DNA of 64,000 bases, taken from the NCBI RefSeq assembly GCF_014696065.1, contig NZ_JACJPL010000027.1:1-64000 (forward strand), read 5' to 3'. The DNA is from Leptolyngbya sp. FACHB-261 (GTDB lineage: Bacteria; Cyanobacteriota; Cyanobacteriia; FACHB-261). A program made the position numbers and the translations under genes. Shown here piece by piece: positions 1 through 7,446 of the stretch. The first letter of the stretch is position 1. Every line of letters starts with the position of its first letter. The notes below the pieces were generated by a model. That model searched no databases. It saw only the letters and a list, made by a program, of their open reading frames with translations, and was not told the origin of the DNA.

Positions 1-1
1 C

Positions 2-338
2 AGTGCCAGCTTCAGCCCAGATGGCCAGACGATTGTTACCGCTTCTTGGGACAGAACGGCCCGCCTCTGGGACCGCTCCGGCAACCAGCTCGCTGAACTC
101 AAGCATCAGGGCAATGTCACCAGTGCCAGCTTCAGCCCAGATGGCCAGACGATTGTTACCGCTTCTTGGGACAAAACGGCCCGCCTCTGGGACCGCTCCG
201 GCAACCAGCTCGCTGAACTCAAGGGACATCAGGGCTCTGTCAACAGTGCCAGCTTCAGCCCAGATGGGCAGACCATTGTTACCGCTTCCGCTGACAACAC
301 TGCTCGTCTCTGGGACCGCTCCGGCAAGCTGTTAGCCG
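2..338 (+). repeat. near-identical tandem WD40-coding repeats
   Basis: Bases 2-103 and 122-223 match over 102 nt with a single visible difference (aga against aaa). A third, more diverged copy follows from 245. The period is about 120-123 nt, one WD40 blade. Identity at third codon positions shows recent duplication or gene conversion. Confidence 0.9.
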
Positions 339-541
339 AGATCAAAGGTGCCAACAGTGCCAGCTTCAGCCCGGATGGCCAGACTATTCTCACCGCTTCT
401 GCTGATGGCACTGCTCGCGTGTGGCCTTATGACAACTTGGATAGACTGCTAACGCGGGGCTGCCAATGGCTTGAAGGTTACTTGATTGCCAGTCCCGAAG
501 ATTTGGAAACACTAAAGGTTTGCCAAAAGCAGGCTCATTAG
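2..541 (+). CDS. WD40-repeat protein, C-terminal end (5' truncated by window)
   Basis: The reading frame is open from the left edge to a TAG at 539-541. It encodes about 3.5 WD40 blades of the form SASFSPDGQTI..TAS.D.TARLWD, followed by a C-terminal tail containing RGCQWLEGYL. That tail resembles the ends of large cyanobacterial WD40 proteins, whose N-termini usually carry a TIR, caspase, peptidase or STAND NTPase effector. The effector here lies outside the window, so the function is unknown. The second blade lacks the Gly codon before His, and the last blade has lost about six residues between LKG and NSASF. The DNA repeats are almost identical, so blade number probably changes by slippage or recombination. 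The WD40 call is firm; the role is not. Confidence 0.85.
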   Translation, partial: SASFSPDGQTIVTASWDRTARLWDRSGNQLAELKHQGNVTSASFSPDGQTIVTASWDKTARLWDRSGNQLAELKGHQGSVNSASFSPDGQTIVTASADNTARLWDRSGKLLAEIKGANSASFSPDGQTILTASADGTARVWPYDNLDRLLTRGCQWLEGYLIASPEDLETLKVCQKQAH

Positions 542-639
542 TTAGAGAACCCGCATTCACTAAGCCCTGACAAGATTTAATCACTGAGTCAAAAAAACTA
601 CTTGCCAAAGCGCTTACTTTGCTCTACTGTTTCATATCA

Positions 640-840
640 GTTCAGTCTTCAAAGCGCCGCCTAGAGGCCGATGCAACAGCCCTAGGCGACTGACCTCCAA
701 GTTGGTGTTGAGCCAACCAGGAAGCTACGGTGGAGTTTAGCACTCCGTCCGGGGCCAACCCCATTCATTGAAAGCCGGTCAGGCAGGGGAGCCTTGAACC
801 TGAAGCGAAGGGGTAATTCCATAACAGAATTACCCCTTTA
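640..840 (+). ncRNA. structured non-coding RNA candidate (possibly HEARO/omega-RNA-like)
   Basis: This GC-rich stretch has no convincing ORF and several stacked hairpins. Arms 658-664 and 682-688 pair perfectly and extend inward with GGC/GCC past a bulged A. Further helices are GTTGG/CCAAC near 701-718, GGAGT/ACTCC near 732-746, and GGGG/CCCC near 751-762. A 12-bp stem closes the stretch (808-819 with 827-838). The layout recalls the structured RNAs of IscB/IS605-type elements, but no IscB or TnpB ORF adjoins it. That link is from general impression only; it could be an unrelated small RNA or leader. Confidence 0.3.
808..838 (+). terminator. 12-bp hairpin, terminator-like
   Basis: Perfect arms at 808-819 and 827-838 enclose a 7-nt loop, with TTTA immediately after. 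It could end the upstream structured transcript before the small gene at 896. Confidence 0.5.
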
Positions 841-895
841 AAAACTGGCTCAACAATTAGCCCCTGCAATGGCTCCAAGCCAAGGATTTTTACTA

Positions 896-1117
896 ATGAC
901 CCAAACCCCAGCCGCAACCTTTAACGAAAGCGACTTCAACATCCTGCTAATCCTAGTCGAGCGCTATACCCTCTCCACCGTCCTTGCCGCCCTCAGTCGC
1001 ATTTGCCTACGCCAAGCCGAACGCTTCGAAACCACACAGCAAAGCCGAGAAACCATCCGCGAATGGCGAGAAGACGCCAGCATTTTGACCAAAGCTTTAA
1101 TCCAACTCAACCATTAA
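896..1117 (+). CDS. small conserved-looking protein of unknown function (73 aa)
   Basis: This small soluble, mostly helical protein has a charged C-terminal half with REWRED and ends in LIQLNH. I chose the ATG at 896, not the in-frame ATG at 869, because an AGGA lies 9 nt upstream of 896 while nothing like a ribosome site precedes 869. No family was recognised. A potential hairpin (arms 1131-1140 and 1180-1189) follows the stop codon. It stands alone between the structured non-coding stretch and trkA. Low-complexity artefact is unlikely given its balanced composition. Confidence 0.55.
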   Translation: MTQTPAATFNESDFNILLILVERYTLSTVLAALSRICLRQAERFETTQQSRETIREWREDASILTKALIQLNH

Positions 1118-1130
1118 AAACCTCACCCAA

Positions 1131-1189
1131 AAAACCTGCCCCCAAAGCTACCGTGCGAAGGCTTAATTAAAGTTGAGGAGGCAGGTTTT
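1131..1189 (+). terminator. inverted repeat downstream of the small gene
   Basis: Arms 1131-1140 and 1180-1189 (AAAACCTGCC and its complement) are perfect but separated by 39 nt. The right arm ends in TTTT. It may be a terminator with a long loop or a small hairpin RNA. Confidence 0.4.
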
Positions 1190-1380
1190 CTTGAAGGATT
1201 TTTTTAAAGATGCCTCTTAAAGAAGAGCCAACCTACAACATGGCAAGACATGCCACACAAAAAACCCCAAAAGATTCTAGTAGAGGTCAAACCCCTCAAC
1301 TGATCCACAACAAGACGGCTCTAGACCTATTGAGGCATGATTACAAAAGAGCACAACCGTAGCTGTGTAAGAGGTAAGCC

Positions 1381-2088
1381 ATGTACGTGTTGATCGGCGG
1401 CGCAGGCATGATGGGACTCCATCTCGCCCAGAAGCTGATGGAAATGGGGCATACCGTTGCGGTTCTCGATACCGATCCCCTGGCCTGTCGTTATGCCCGT
1501 GAGAAAGTCGGCGTCATGGCCTTTGAAGGCAGTGCCGTCAGCACCAGTGTCTTGATCGAAGCAGGCATCCGCAGAGCCGATTCCATCGCCGCAACCCTGG
1601 GCAGCGACGCCATGAACCTGGCCCTAGTCACCCTGGCCAGACACTACGGCGTGCCTCACATCGTTGCGCGCATGAGCGACTCCGACTTCGAAGAGCCTTA
1701 TCGCATTGCTGGCGCCAGCCACGTAATCAGCACCATGGAACTGGCCGTCAACACTATGGCCAACGCCATCGAATACCCCCAAGTCGAATCGATGATGCAC
1801 TTCGAGCAAGGGCAGGTAGAGGTTCTAAAACTGCCAGTCCCAGCCCACTGCTACGTGGTCGGACGCACCGTGGCTCGCATCGCCCAGGATCCCCGTTTTC
1901 CCCAAGGGTCTTTGATTATTGGCTATCAATGCCACGCTTGTGCAGATCTGATCATCCCCAACGGCAGCACCGTCCTGGAGCAGGGCTCCACAATCCTGGT
2001 CGTCACCAAGCCTGAGCTCGTCCACCAGATGATCGACTTCATGGGCATCGACACTAATCGTCTTCCAGCCCCAGCAGTTGCTCGTTGA
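1381..2088 (+). CDS. trkA: TrkA-type NAD-binding potassium transport regulator
   Basis: A 235-aa cytoplasmic protein with an N-terminal Rossmann fold (VLIGGAGMMGLHLA at residues 3-16, acidic residue D30 after the second strand) and a C-terminal TrkA_C/RCK_C domain from about residue 140. The length fits a single-RCK protein like KtrA or bacterial TrkA, which gates K+ channels or transporters by binding nucleotides. The ATG at 1381 has AGAGG 8 nt upstream. The 3' end overlaps the convergent antiporter gene by 35 nt. A two-helix K+-channel-like protein is encoded about 1.8 kb away, a plausible but unproven partner. Domain assignment is confident. Confidence 0.9.
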   Translation: MYVLIGGAGMMGLHLAQKLMEMGHTVAVLDTDPLACRYAREKVGVMAFEGSAVSTSVLIEAGIRRADSIAATLGSDAMNLALVTLARHYGVPHIVARMSDSDFEEPYRIAGASHVISTMELAVNTMANAIEYPQVESMMHFEQGQVEVLKLPVPAHCYVVGRTVARIAQDPRFPQGSLIIGYQCHACADLIIPNGSTVLEQGSTILVVTKPELVHQMIDFMGIDTNRLPAPAVAR

Positions 2089-3679
2089 GGTCTTTGAGAT
2101 AAGCTTGCACGATTTCCTCAGAGACAATGCGCTTGCGCAGAGCATCACTGACCGCCCCCTTTTCAGCCAGAAGCAACCGCCGCCGAATGGCATCGAGTTT
2201 AGAGCGGTCACCAGGAACCGCTAGCGACTGTTCCGACCGTTGGTTATACAAGTCCCGCAAAATTCGTTCAGAAGTCGCCACGCGGGACTGGTAAGCCGCT
2301 CGCATTTCTTCGTAAATTGCTTTCGGTAAAATGCCTGCTTTCAAAAGACTATCCAGCTCATCCTGAGCCGCTTTAGCCGTAATCAGTCGCACCTGAAGCT
2401 CATCGACCTGCTGACGCACACTGGAGAGACTCGCTAACTTCAAGCGTTTCACTAACCAGGGCAGGCTGATCCCCTGGCCCACCAGCGAAACTAACACCGT
2501 ACCAAACACCAGGGCGATCAGTTGCTCCCGCCCCGGTAAAGTTGCCGGCAAGCTCAGTGCCAGAGCCATCGACAGCGAGCCCTTGATGTTGCCCAAAAAC
2601 AGAACATGCTGCCAAACCAGGGGAATCGGACGGTCAAAGAAGCGCAGCAGCGCCAGCAACGGGTAGACAGAGAGCGCCCGCCCCACCTGATAGATCAGAA
2701 CCGCCAACAGTACTGCAGGCAAGGTTTGCCACAGGGTAATCAGATCAACTTCTAAGCCAATCAGCAGAAAGATAAACGTATTCACCCCGAAGCCCGCATA
2801 TTGCCAGAAGCTATACAGGGTGACTTGAGTAGAGGCTGAAGCCGATTGCGATAGGCCAAGATTGCCCACGACTAGCCCCGCCACAACCACCGCAACGGCA
2901 CCTGATACTCCCAAGAGATGACCGACTTGAAATGCACCTAAGGCCACCGCCACCGTCAGCAAAATATCACTGAGGGGATCTTCCGATTGCCGAAACAAAC
3001 CAACACTGAGATAGCCCAAACCCAGCCCGACTAAAGTCCCTCCCATAATCACCACAAACAGCTCTTGTAATCCACCTAAAAAGGTTATTGAGCCAGTGAC
3101 GTGAACATTGGTGAGTAGGGCAAATAGAACTAGCGCAATGCCATCGTTGAGTAAACTTTCGCCCTCAACAATCGTTGATAGCCTAGAGGGAACCGACACT
3201 TCTTTAAAAACAGCAATCACGGAAACAGTATCAGTGATCGCTAGAATCACACCGACAAACAAAGCAGGTAGCCAAGCCAGACCTAAACTGAACTTGATTA
3301 AAACTGCAGTAACCCCCGAGGCCAGTACAACTCCCGGCCCTGCCAAAATTCCGATTGGTTTGATGGTGCTGCGCAGACGGCTGATATCGGTATTGATCGA
3401 CGCTTCAAAAATCAGAATCGGTAAAAAGAGGTTCAGAATTAGTGAAGAATCCAAACCAATTCGACGCGGTAAGAGTTCAGTAATCGCCAATCCTGCCAAT
3501 ACCAAACCGGTCACGTAAGGGACTCGCAGCCGTTGAGTCAGCAGGGCAACGCCCGTAGCAACTAGTAACAAAATAATCAGAATGATCACTAGCCCAGAAA
3601 CATCTCCCTGGCCGTCGCTGACGGAGACAGTAGGGCTTGCTAGAAGCAATGGTTCCAGAGGCTGCATCATGAGTCTCAA
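2054..3679 (-). CDS. Na+/H+ antiporter, CPA1/NhaP type
   Basis: A 541-aa protein with about 12-13 hydrophobic segments over residues 25-425 and a charged helical cytoplasmic tail of about 110 residues. Motifs include the membrane ITDTVSVIAVF segment and VEGESLLNDG, which hold the conserved acidic residues of the CPA1 ion site. It should exchange cytoplasmic Na+ (or K+) for H+ in pH and salt homeostasis. The Asp-Thr in place of the common Asp-Pro is seen, as far as I recall, in cyanobacterial NhaS-type proteins. The start is uncertain among clustered ATGs (3679, 3670, 3667). It is convergent with trkA and divergent from the K+-channel-like gene. Confidence 0.9.
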   Translation of the reverse strand: MRLMMQPLEPLLLASPTVSVSDGQGDVSGLVIILIILLLVATGVALLTQRLRVPYVTGLVLAGLAITELLPRRIGLDSSLILNLFLPILIFEASINTDISRLRSTIKPIGILAGPGVVLASGVTAVLIKFSLGLAWLPALFVGVILAITDTVSVIAVFKEVSVPSRLSTIVEGESLLNDGIALVLFALLTNVHVTGSITFLGGLQELFVVIMGGTLVGLGLGYLSVGLFRQSEDPLSDILLTVAVALGAFQVGHLLGVSGAVAVVVAGLVVGNLGLSQSASASTQVTLYSFWQYAGFGVNTFIFLLIGLEVDLITLWQTLPAVLLAVLIYQVGRALSVYPLLALLRFFDRPIPLVWQHVLFLGNIKGSLSMALALSLPATLPGREQLIALVFGTVLVSLVGQGISLPWLVKRLKLASLSSVRQQVDELQVRLITAKAAQDELDSLLKAGILPKAIYEEMRAAYQSRVATSERILRDLYNQRSEQSLAVPGDRSKLDAIRRRLLLAEKGAVSDALRKRIVSEEIVQAYLKDLNEQLLGLEDD

Positions 3680-3845
3680 TCTAGATGAACGTTACAGGTC
3701 AGACCAGGTTCCAGGATACCGGGTTCAGGCAGCCCCGCAACTTTTGAGGCCATTTCAAGGGTTCAAATTCCAATACAGTATCCCTCCACGCAGCTACAGT
3801 TGCGAGAAGAGATACAATGCAGTCACCTTTGATTTAGCCAAGCCT

Positions 3846-4223
3846 ATGAATTTTAGATCGATAGCTCGCTGGCGTAGCTATTTAATGCAAATAGCACTCA
3901 TTTCTTTGGCGATTGTTATAGGCTTCGCGTTTTGTTACTGGCTTGCTGAGCATCTTGATTGGGGTCATGTATTAACCCGAGAAGGCAAACGAGAAACTGC
4001 ATTTGCTGAGCTTCTCTACTTCAGTATGGGCACCTTTTTTCGCATTGGTTATGGCGACCAGGTGCCTACGGATCTCTCCCGTTGGATCGTCGGTTTAGAA
4101 GCCCTCTGTAATTTTTTGGTTACGTTAGTCTATATTGCTCAATTAGTCGCTGATTCAATGGAACGCTCCATCGTCAATAAGACCAGAGAGCGCCTGGAGA
4201 ATCTATTCGGTCGTTATGAATAG
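3846..4223 (+). CDS. two-helix K+-channel-like protein with atypical filter
   Basis: 125 residues starting MNFRS. It has one transmembrane helix at about 12-35, a pore-helix/filter segment FFRIGYGD at residues 64-71, and a second helix at about 78-100, followed by a short basic tail. This is the Ion_trans_2 (KcsA-like) layout without a cytoplasmic RCK domain, so a separate TrkA protein such as the one at 1381 might regulate it. The Thr that normally precedes the filter (TVGYG) is Arg66. The frame is also open upstream to 3582, but that part lies antisense to the antiporter gene and looks non-protein-like, so I prefer the ATG at 3846. Fold likely, conduction uncertain. Confidence 0.7.
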   Translation: MNFRSIARWRSYLMQIALISLAIVIGFAFCYWLAEHLDWGHVLTREGKRETAFAELLYFSMGTFFRIGYGDQVPTDLSRWIVGLEALCNFLVTLVYIAQLVADSMERSIVNKTRERLENLFGRYE

Positions 4224-4280
4224 CCGTTATGAATAGTCGTTATAAACAAACTATACAAATTTTCTCAATGAGAGCTAAAT

Positions 4281-4330
4281 CAAAACCCCTCCCAACATCT
4301 CCTTGGTGACAGGAGGTTGAGAGGGGTTTG
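4281..4330. terminator. bidirectional hairpin between convergent genes
   Basis: An imperfect stem pairs 4281-4302 with 4309-4330 (CAAA.CCCCT against AGGGGTTTG at the ends). It lies between the channel-like gene and the convergent VapC gene, so it can serve both. Its CCCCTCCCAAC-type arms resemble other hairpins in this window (56239-56281, and a decayed form near 13230). Confidence 0.6.
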
Positions 4331-4441
4331 ATTCAGCAGTTAAAAAGTGAGTTGGTGTTATTCCTTCTGTCTTAGAACCTTTCGGGGACACTCTCTATTG
4401 CACTTGCCCAATTCAACAACAGTCCAGGTTTAGGTCCAGGT

Positions 4442-4930
4442 TCAGCTTTCGAGGTAAGGGGCGAAGTGGTGATTTTCGGAAGCTTGCTCGCTTCTGGACT
4501 CAGTTTTGCTAGAGGTCTGATCTTTGAGGAGAGCATTAAACCCCTCTTGGACAAAATGATTGTCCGCCGTCAGGACATCGGTTAGCTGATGGCTGCGCAT
4601 TGTCTCCATTGTGATGCAGTCAGTCAGGCTATAGCCCTTACTGAGGCGCTGTTCATAGAGTTTAAGGCCCGACAGAAATGAGGCACGGGTTTGCGGCAAG
4701 ACCTGAATCGAAGGATTGTCGAGGATGCTTTGCACCATCAAAACGGCCCGCTGTTTCATCTCAATGCCGTAGGAGGCAAAGAGGCTAAGAAACTCGACCA
4801 GGACTTCATCTGTAGTGATGAGTTGGTGCTGGTAGAGGGACTGGCTGACGGTTTTGGCTTTCCGGTGATATTGGTCTCTGGGATTGGCAAGTGCGACCCA
4901 GTAAAAGGTATCGGCAAAGACAGCTTTCAT
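4442..4930 (-). CDS. vapC: PIN-domain RNase toxin, VapC-like
   Basis: A 162-aa protein with a PIN fold. The acidic Mg2+-site residues are visible as D7 (FADTFYW), E46 (or E42) in TDEVLVE, D104 (SLTDC) and D123 (TADNHF). VapC toxins cleave specific RNAs, often tRNA, when freed from their antitoxin. Its ATG overlaps the stop of the upstream antitoxin gene by 4 nt (ATGA), so the two are translationally coupled. The C-terminal 25 residues are Ser/Glu/His-rich and go beyond the usual PIN fold. Family confidence is high; target RNA unknown. Confidence 0.85.
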   Translation of the reverse strand: MKAVFADTFYWVALANPRDQYHRKAKTVSQSLYQHQLITTDEVLVEFLSLFASYGIEMKQRAVLMVQSILDNPSIQVLPQTRASFLSGLKLYEQRLSKGYSLTDCITMETMRSHQLTDVLTADNHFVQEGFNALLKDQTSSKTESRSEQASENHHFAPYLES

Positions 4931-5265
4931 GCCTCGCGTACGGGTAGACCGTAGAGGTAATGGTCGTGCTGAATCGAGGCGTCTGCCGGCAGTTGGCTCA
5001 ACTCCTCCTCTGGCATACCTGCCATAATCTGGTCAAAGATTTCCCAAATCGGTTGCTTGACTGGTTTGACGAAAGCAATCGTCAACAGTTGCAGCTCGGA
5101 TTCGGTGTCTTCGAGTTGCTCGGCAACTTTACGCAACGCTAGGGCTTGGACTCTGGTAGTGGCTTGGCCTTGGCTTTGACCATAGGCCAGCACGTCAGGC
5201 ATTTCAGCGACTTCTGCTAGCCAACGCCCGTCTGATTCCTGTACTAGCTCGACTGTGAAGTTCAT
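4927..5265 (-). CDS. chimeric antitoxin: HicB-like N-terminus plus VapB-type tail
   Basis: 112 residues. Positions 1-67 follow the HicB-like pattern (MNFTVELVQESDGRWLAEV, then MPDVLAYGQS and VQALALRKVAEQLE). Residues 70-108 (PIWEIFDQI, PEEELSQLP, DHYLYG) follow the short tail of antitoxins that precede PIN toxins in cyanobacteria. It ends in a 4-nt overlap with vapC. I infer that the N-terminal part binds DNA or dimerises while the tail wraps the PIN toxin. Internal ATGs at residues 81 and 84 could give a short tail-only product. The operon order fits a toxin-antitoxin pair; the fusion reading is from motif memory. Confidence 0.75.
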   Translation of the reverse strand: MNFTVELVQESDGRWLAEVAEMPDVLAYGQSQGQATTRVQALALRKVAEQLEDTESELQLLTIAFVKPVKQPIWEIFDQIMAGMPEEELSQLPADASIQHDHYLYGLPVREA

Positions 5266-5795
5266 GGGACCCCAAATTCGTGCTTACACAATCAGCGTTA
5301 ATACGCCTTTTCGCCTTCAGGGAGGCGTCTCGATTTGCCCTGATGCTCTAAGAGTTCAACACAAAAGCTTCACGATCCGGGCTTTTTGCTTCATCGCGCC
5401 AGCAATTACCAGCAGAATCACTCCAATGGGTGACTTTAGAGGCAGCAAGCGGAGACAGAAAAAACCAGATCTGCTCAACGAACAAACCTGCCATGTTAGT
5501 CCCTGATCCAGCCCGGTGATTCAGTATTTTTGTTAACTGGCAGAGCGCTCACTTATTCCTTGAGTTATAAGGAGGCACAGCTTGCAGCTCACTAGGGTTG
5601 ATCTAATGGTGCATTTGACTACCTTGAGAGACTTAATGGAATACAATTCTTTTCGAAAGACTAACCAGATTCATCTAACAGCTCTCGATTCAATTCTCAA
5701 GTAGCTTCTCAGAATCAAGCAGGCTCAAAGTCATAACGGCTTTTGAGCGAACAAGCACACAAGATATTTCCCAGGAAGAAGTCAAGGAATTTAAG
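5266..5795. other. divergent intergenic region, no gene seen
   Basis: About 530 nt between the minus-strand antitoxin and the plus-strand peptidase. Short ORFs here have no protein-like composition. It must hold the promoters of both operons. An AAGGA 9 nt before the ATG at 5796 is the only site I can point to. Confidence 0.5.
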
Positions 5796-7418
5796 ATGAT
5801 GATAGCTACGACAGGGACAAGTCTGACTTCACCTAAGCAGGATGATTCGAAGCTGGCAGATGTCAAGGATGAGAGCAAAAAACCAGTTTCAGTCGCAGCA
5901 ACATTAGTTCAGAACAACGCTTTACCTGAACTAGACAATTGCTTCTATTGTCAGCCCTCGCTTCCCCCACAGCCCTTTCTAGACGCTCTCACAAAAGCAT
6001 TCGGTCAGCACTTCAGTCGAGTAGAAGAATCTGCAGCTTCTCGGGAGCTGATTATTTTCATCGCGAGTAGTGTGGCTCGACTGATTTCACCGATGAGAAC
6101 TCCCGATGGAGAAGCGCGTGAAGGGGCAAAAACAAAGATTAGAGAACTCGAAGAGGATGTCAGCGTCTGTGTTGGTTGCCTCAAAAACATTATCAAGAGC
6201 GATCTGGAGAATTTCCTTAATGCAAGAAAACAGGTTAATGCAGAAAAACAGGACGAGGAAATCAGAAAATATATTAGAGACCTCATTAGAAACCTCGAGA
6301 AATTAATCGAATATTGGATTAAGGAGGATCTCTTTAAGGACTTTATGGCTAGGAAAATAACGGGAGCTGAGATGATCTCCGCAAGCCCGGCAGAGGGAAA
6401 TATTGTGAATTTATTTTCTAAGCCGTCTACTGAAAAGGCAGGTCCGATTCCGAAGACCATACTTCAAATTGCAGCTAACCCTGGTGCAGAGGGACTTGAG
6501 CACAATTATCTACAAGTCCCATACACCGGATTAATCGGATTAATCGAACCAATCAAACCAATCAAATTAAAGGCACAAGACTTTTTAGCTCTACCGAGTT
6601 TCATTGATCTCAGCAGCTGGTGTACGCATCCAGTTTCAGAGCAACCCTCAAACCCCCCCGACGCTTGCGCAGCCTACGCTGGTACAGCGTTGATGGAGTA
6701 TTTCCAAAATAAGAAGGCACCTAAGGAGCAGCCGGGAACTGCCAGCTTTAGGCCCTTTATTGCCTCTAAAGCTTTTCTCTATAAAACCACCAACAATTTA
6801 TTGCCTGAGGGTGTTGGCGCCTCGATTCAAGCCACGATGAAAGCTTTGTCAGAGTTTGGTGTTCCGCCAGAGCAAGCTTGGGCTTCGACAGTAGAGAACT
6901 TTCAGGAATCACCTCCCTCCTCCGTCACCAAACAAGCGCAGAACTACAAAGCAGAGGCTTACTTCCGTCTGGACCGTCCCAGGCTGTCTAAAGAAGAATT
7001 ATTGGCTCAAATCAAAGTTTCGTTAACTGCAGGTTGCCCTTGTCTATTTGGGGTCAGACTCCACGATTCGGTGCCTGAATCCTCAAAAGCAACGGGATAC
7101 CTTTTATATCCAGATAGCACCCTTGAGCTTGCCAAAGACAAAGGCCATGCCTTGCTTGCGGTCGGTTATGATGATGCCAAACAGATCGGCAAGACTTCGC
7201 CAGGGGCTTTGTTGGTTAGAAACTCTTGGGGCGAAGACTGGGGAGTAAAGGGCTACGGTTGGCTCCCCTACGATTACGTCCTGAAAGATTGGCAGGGAGA
7301 ACCCCTGACTGCGGATTGGTGGTCCTTTCTGAAGGCCAAGCAGAATGAGGGTAAGCAGTTTGAGCTGACCTCACTTTCTGACTGGAGGCAACATATTGGC
7401 TGGCCGAAAAGAAGCTAG
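5796..7418 (+). CDS. papain-like (C1A) cysteine peptidase with helical N-terminal domain
   Basis: 540 residues. The N-terminal 230 are charged and helical (two CxxC-like pairs, at NCFYCQ and CVGCLK) and match no family I know. The C-terminal half is a C1A peptidase. C291 is in DACAAYAG, with Q283 in the oxyanion position; H451 is in KGHALLAVGYDD and N476 in RNSWGEDWG, so the catalytic set looks complete. There is no signal peptide, so it should act in the cytoplasm. A TIR-WD40 gene starts 28 nt downstream on the same strand, which suggests one operon and a joint sensor/effector role; that is inference. The start has AAGGA 9 nt upstream. Substrate unknown. Confidence 0.8.
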   Translation: MMIATTGTSLTSPKQDDSKLADVKDESKKPVSVAATLVQNNALPELDNCFYCQPSLPPQPFLDALTKAFGQHFSRVEESAASRELIIFIASSVARLISPMRTPDGEAREGAKTKIRELEEDVSVCVGCLKNIIKSDLENFLNARKQVNAEKQDEEIRKYIRDLIRNLEKLIEYWIKEDLFKDFMARKITGAEMISASPAEGNIVNLFSKPSTEKAGPIPKTILQIAANPGAEGLEHNYLQVPYTGLIGLIEPIKPIKLKAQDFLALPSFIDLSSWCTHPVSEQPSNPPDACAAYAGTALMEYFQNKKAPKEQPGTASFRPFIASKAFLYKTTNNLLPEGVGASIQATMKALSEFGVPPEQAWASTVENFQESPPSSVTKQAQNYKAEAYFRLDRPRLSKEELLAQIKVSLTAGCPCLFGVRLHDSVPESSKATGYLLYPDSTLELAKDKGHALLAVGYDDAKQIGKTSPGALLVRNSWGEDWGVKGYGWLPYDYVLKDWQGEPLTADWWSFLKAKQNEGKQFELTSLSDWRQHIGWPKRS

Positions 7419-7446
7419 GGCTGAACAGAGCTAATTTTAAACCGGC

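Noticed and set aside
5255-5506. 83-codon plus-strand ORF in the antitoxin/peptidase gap
   Set aside because: It starts inside the antitoxin gene on the other strand, lacks a ribosome site and has no protein-like pattern.
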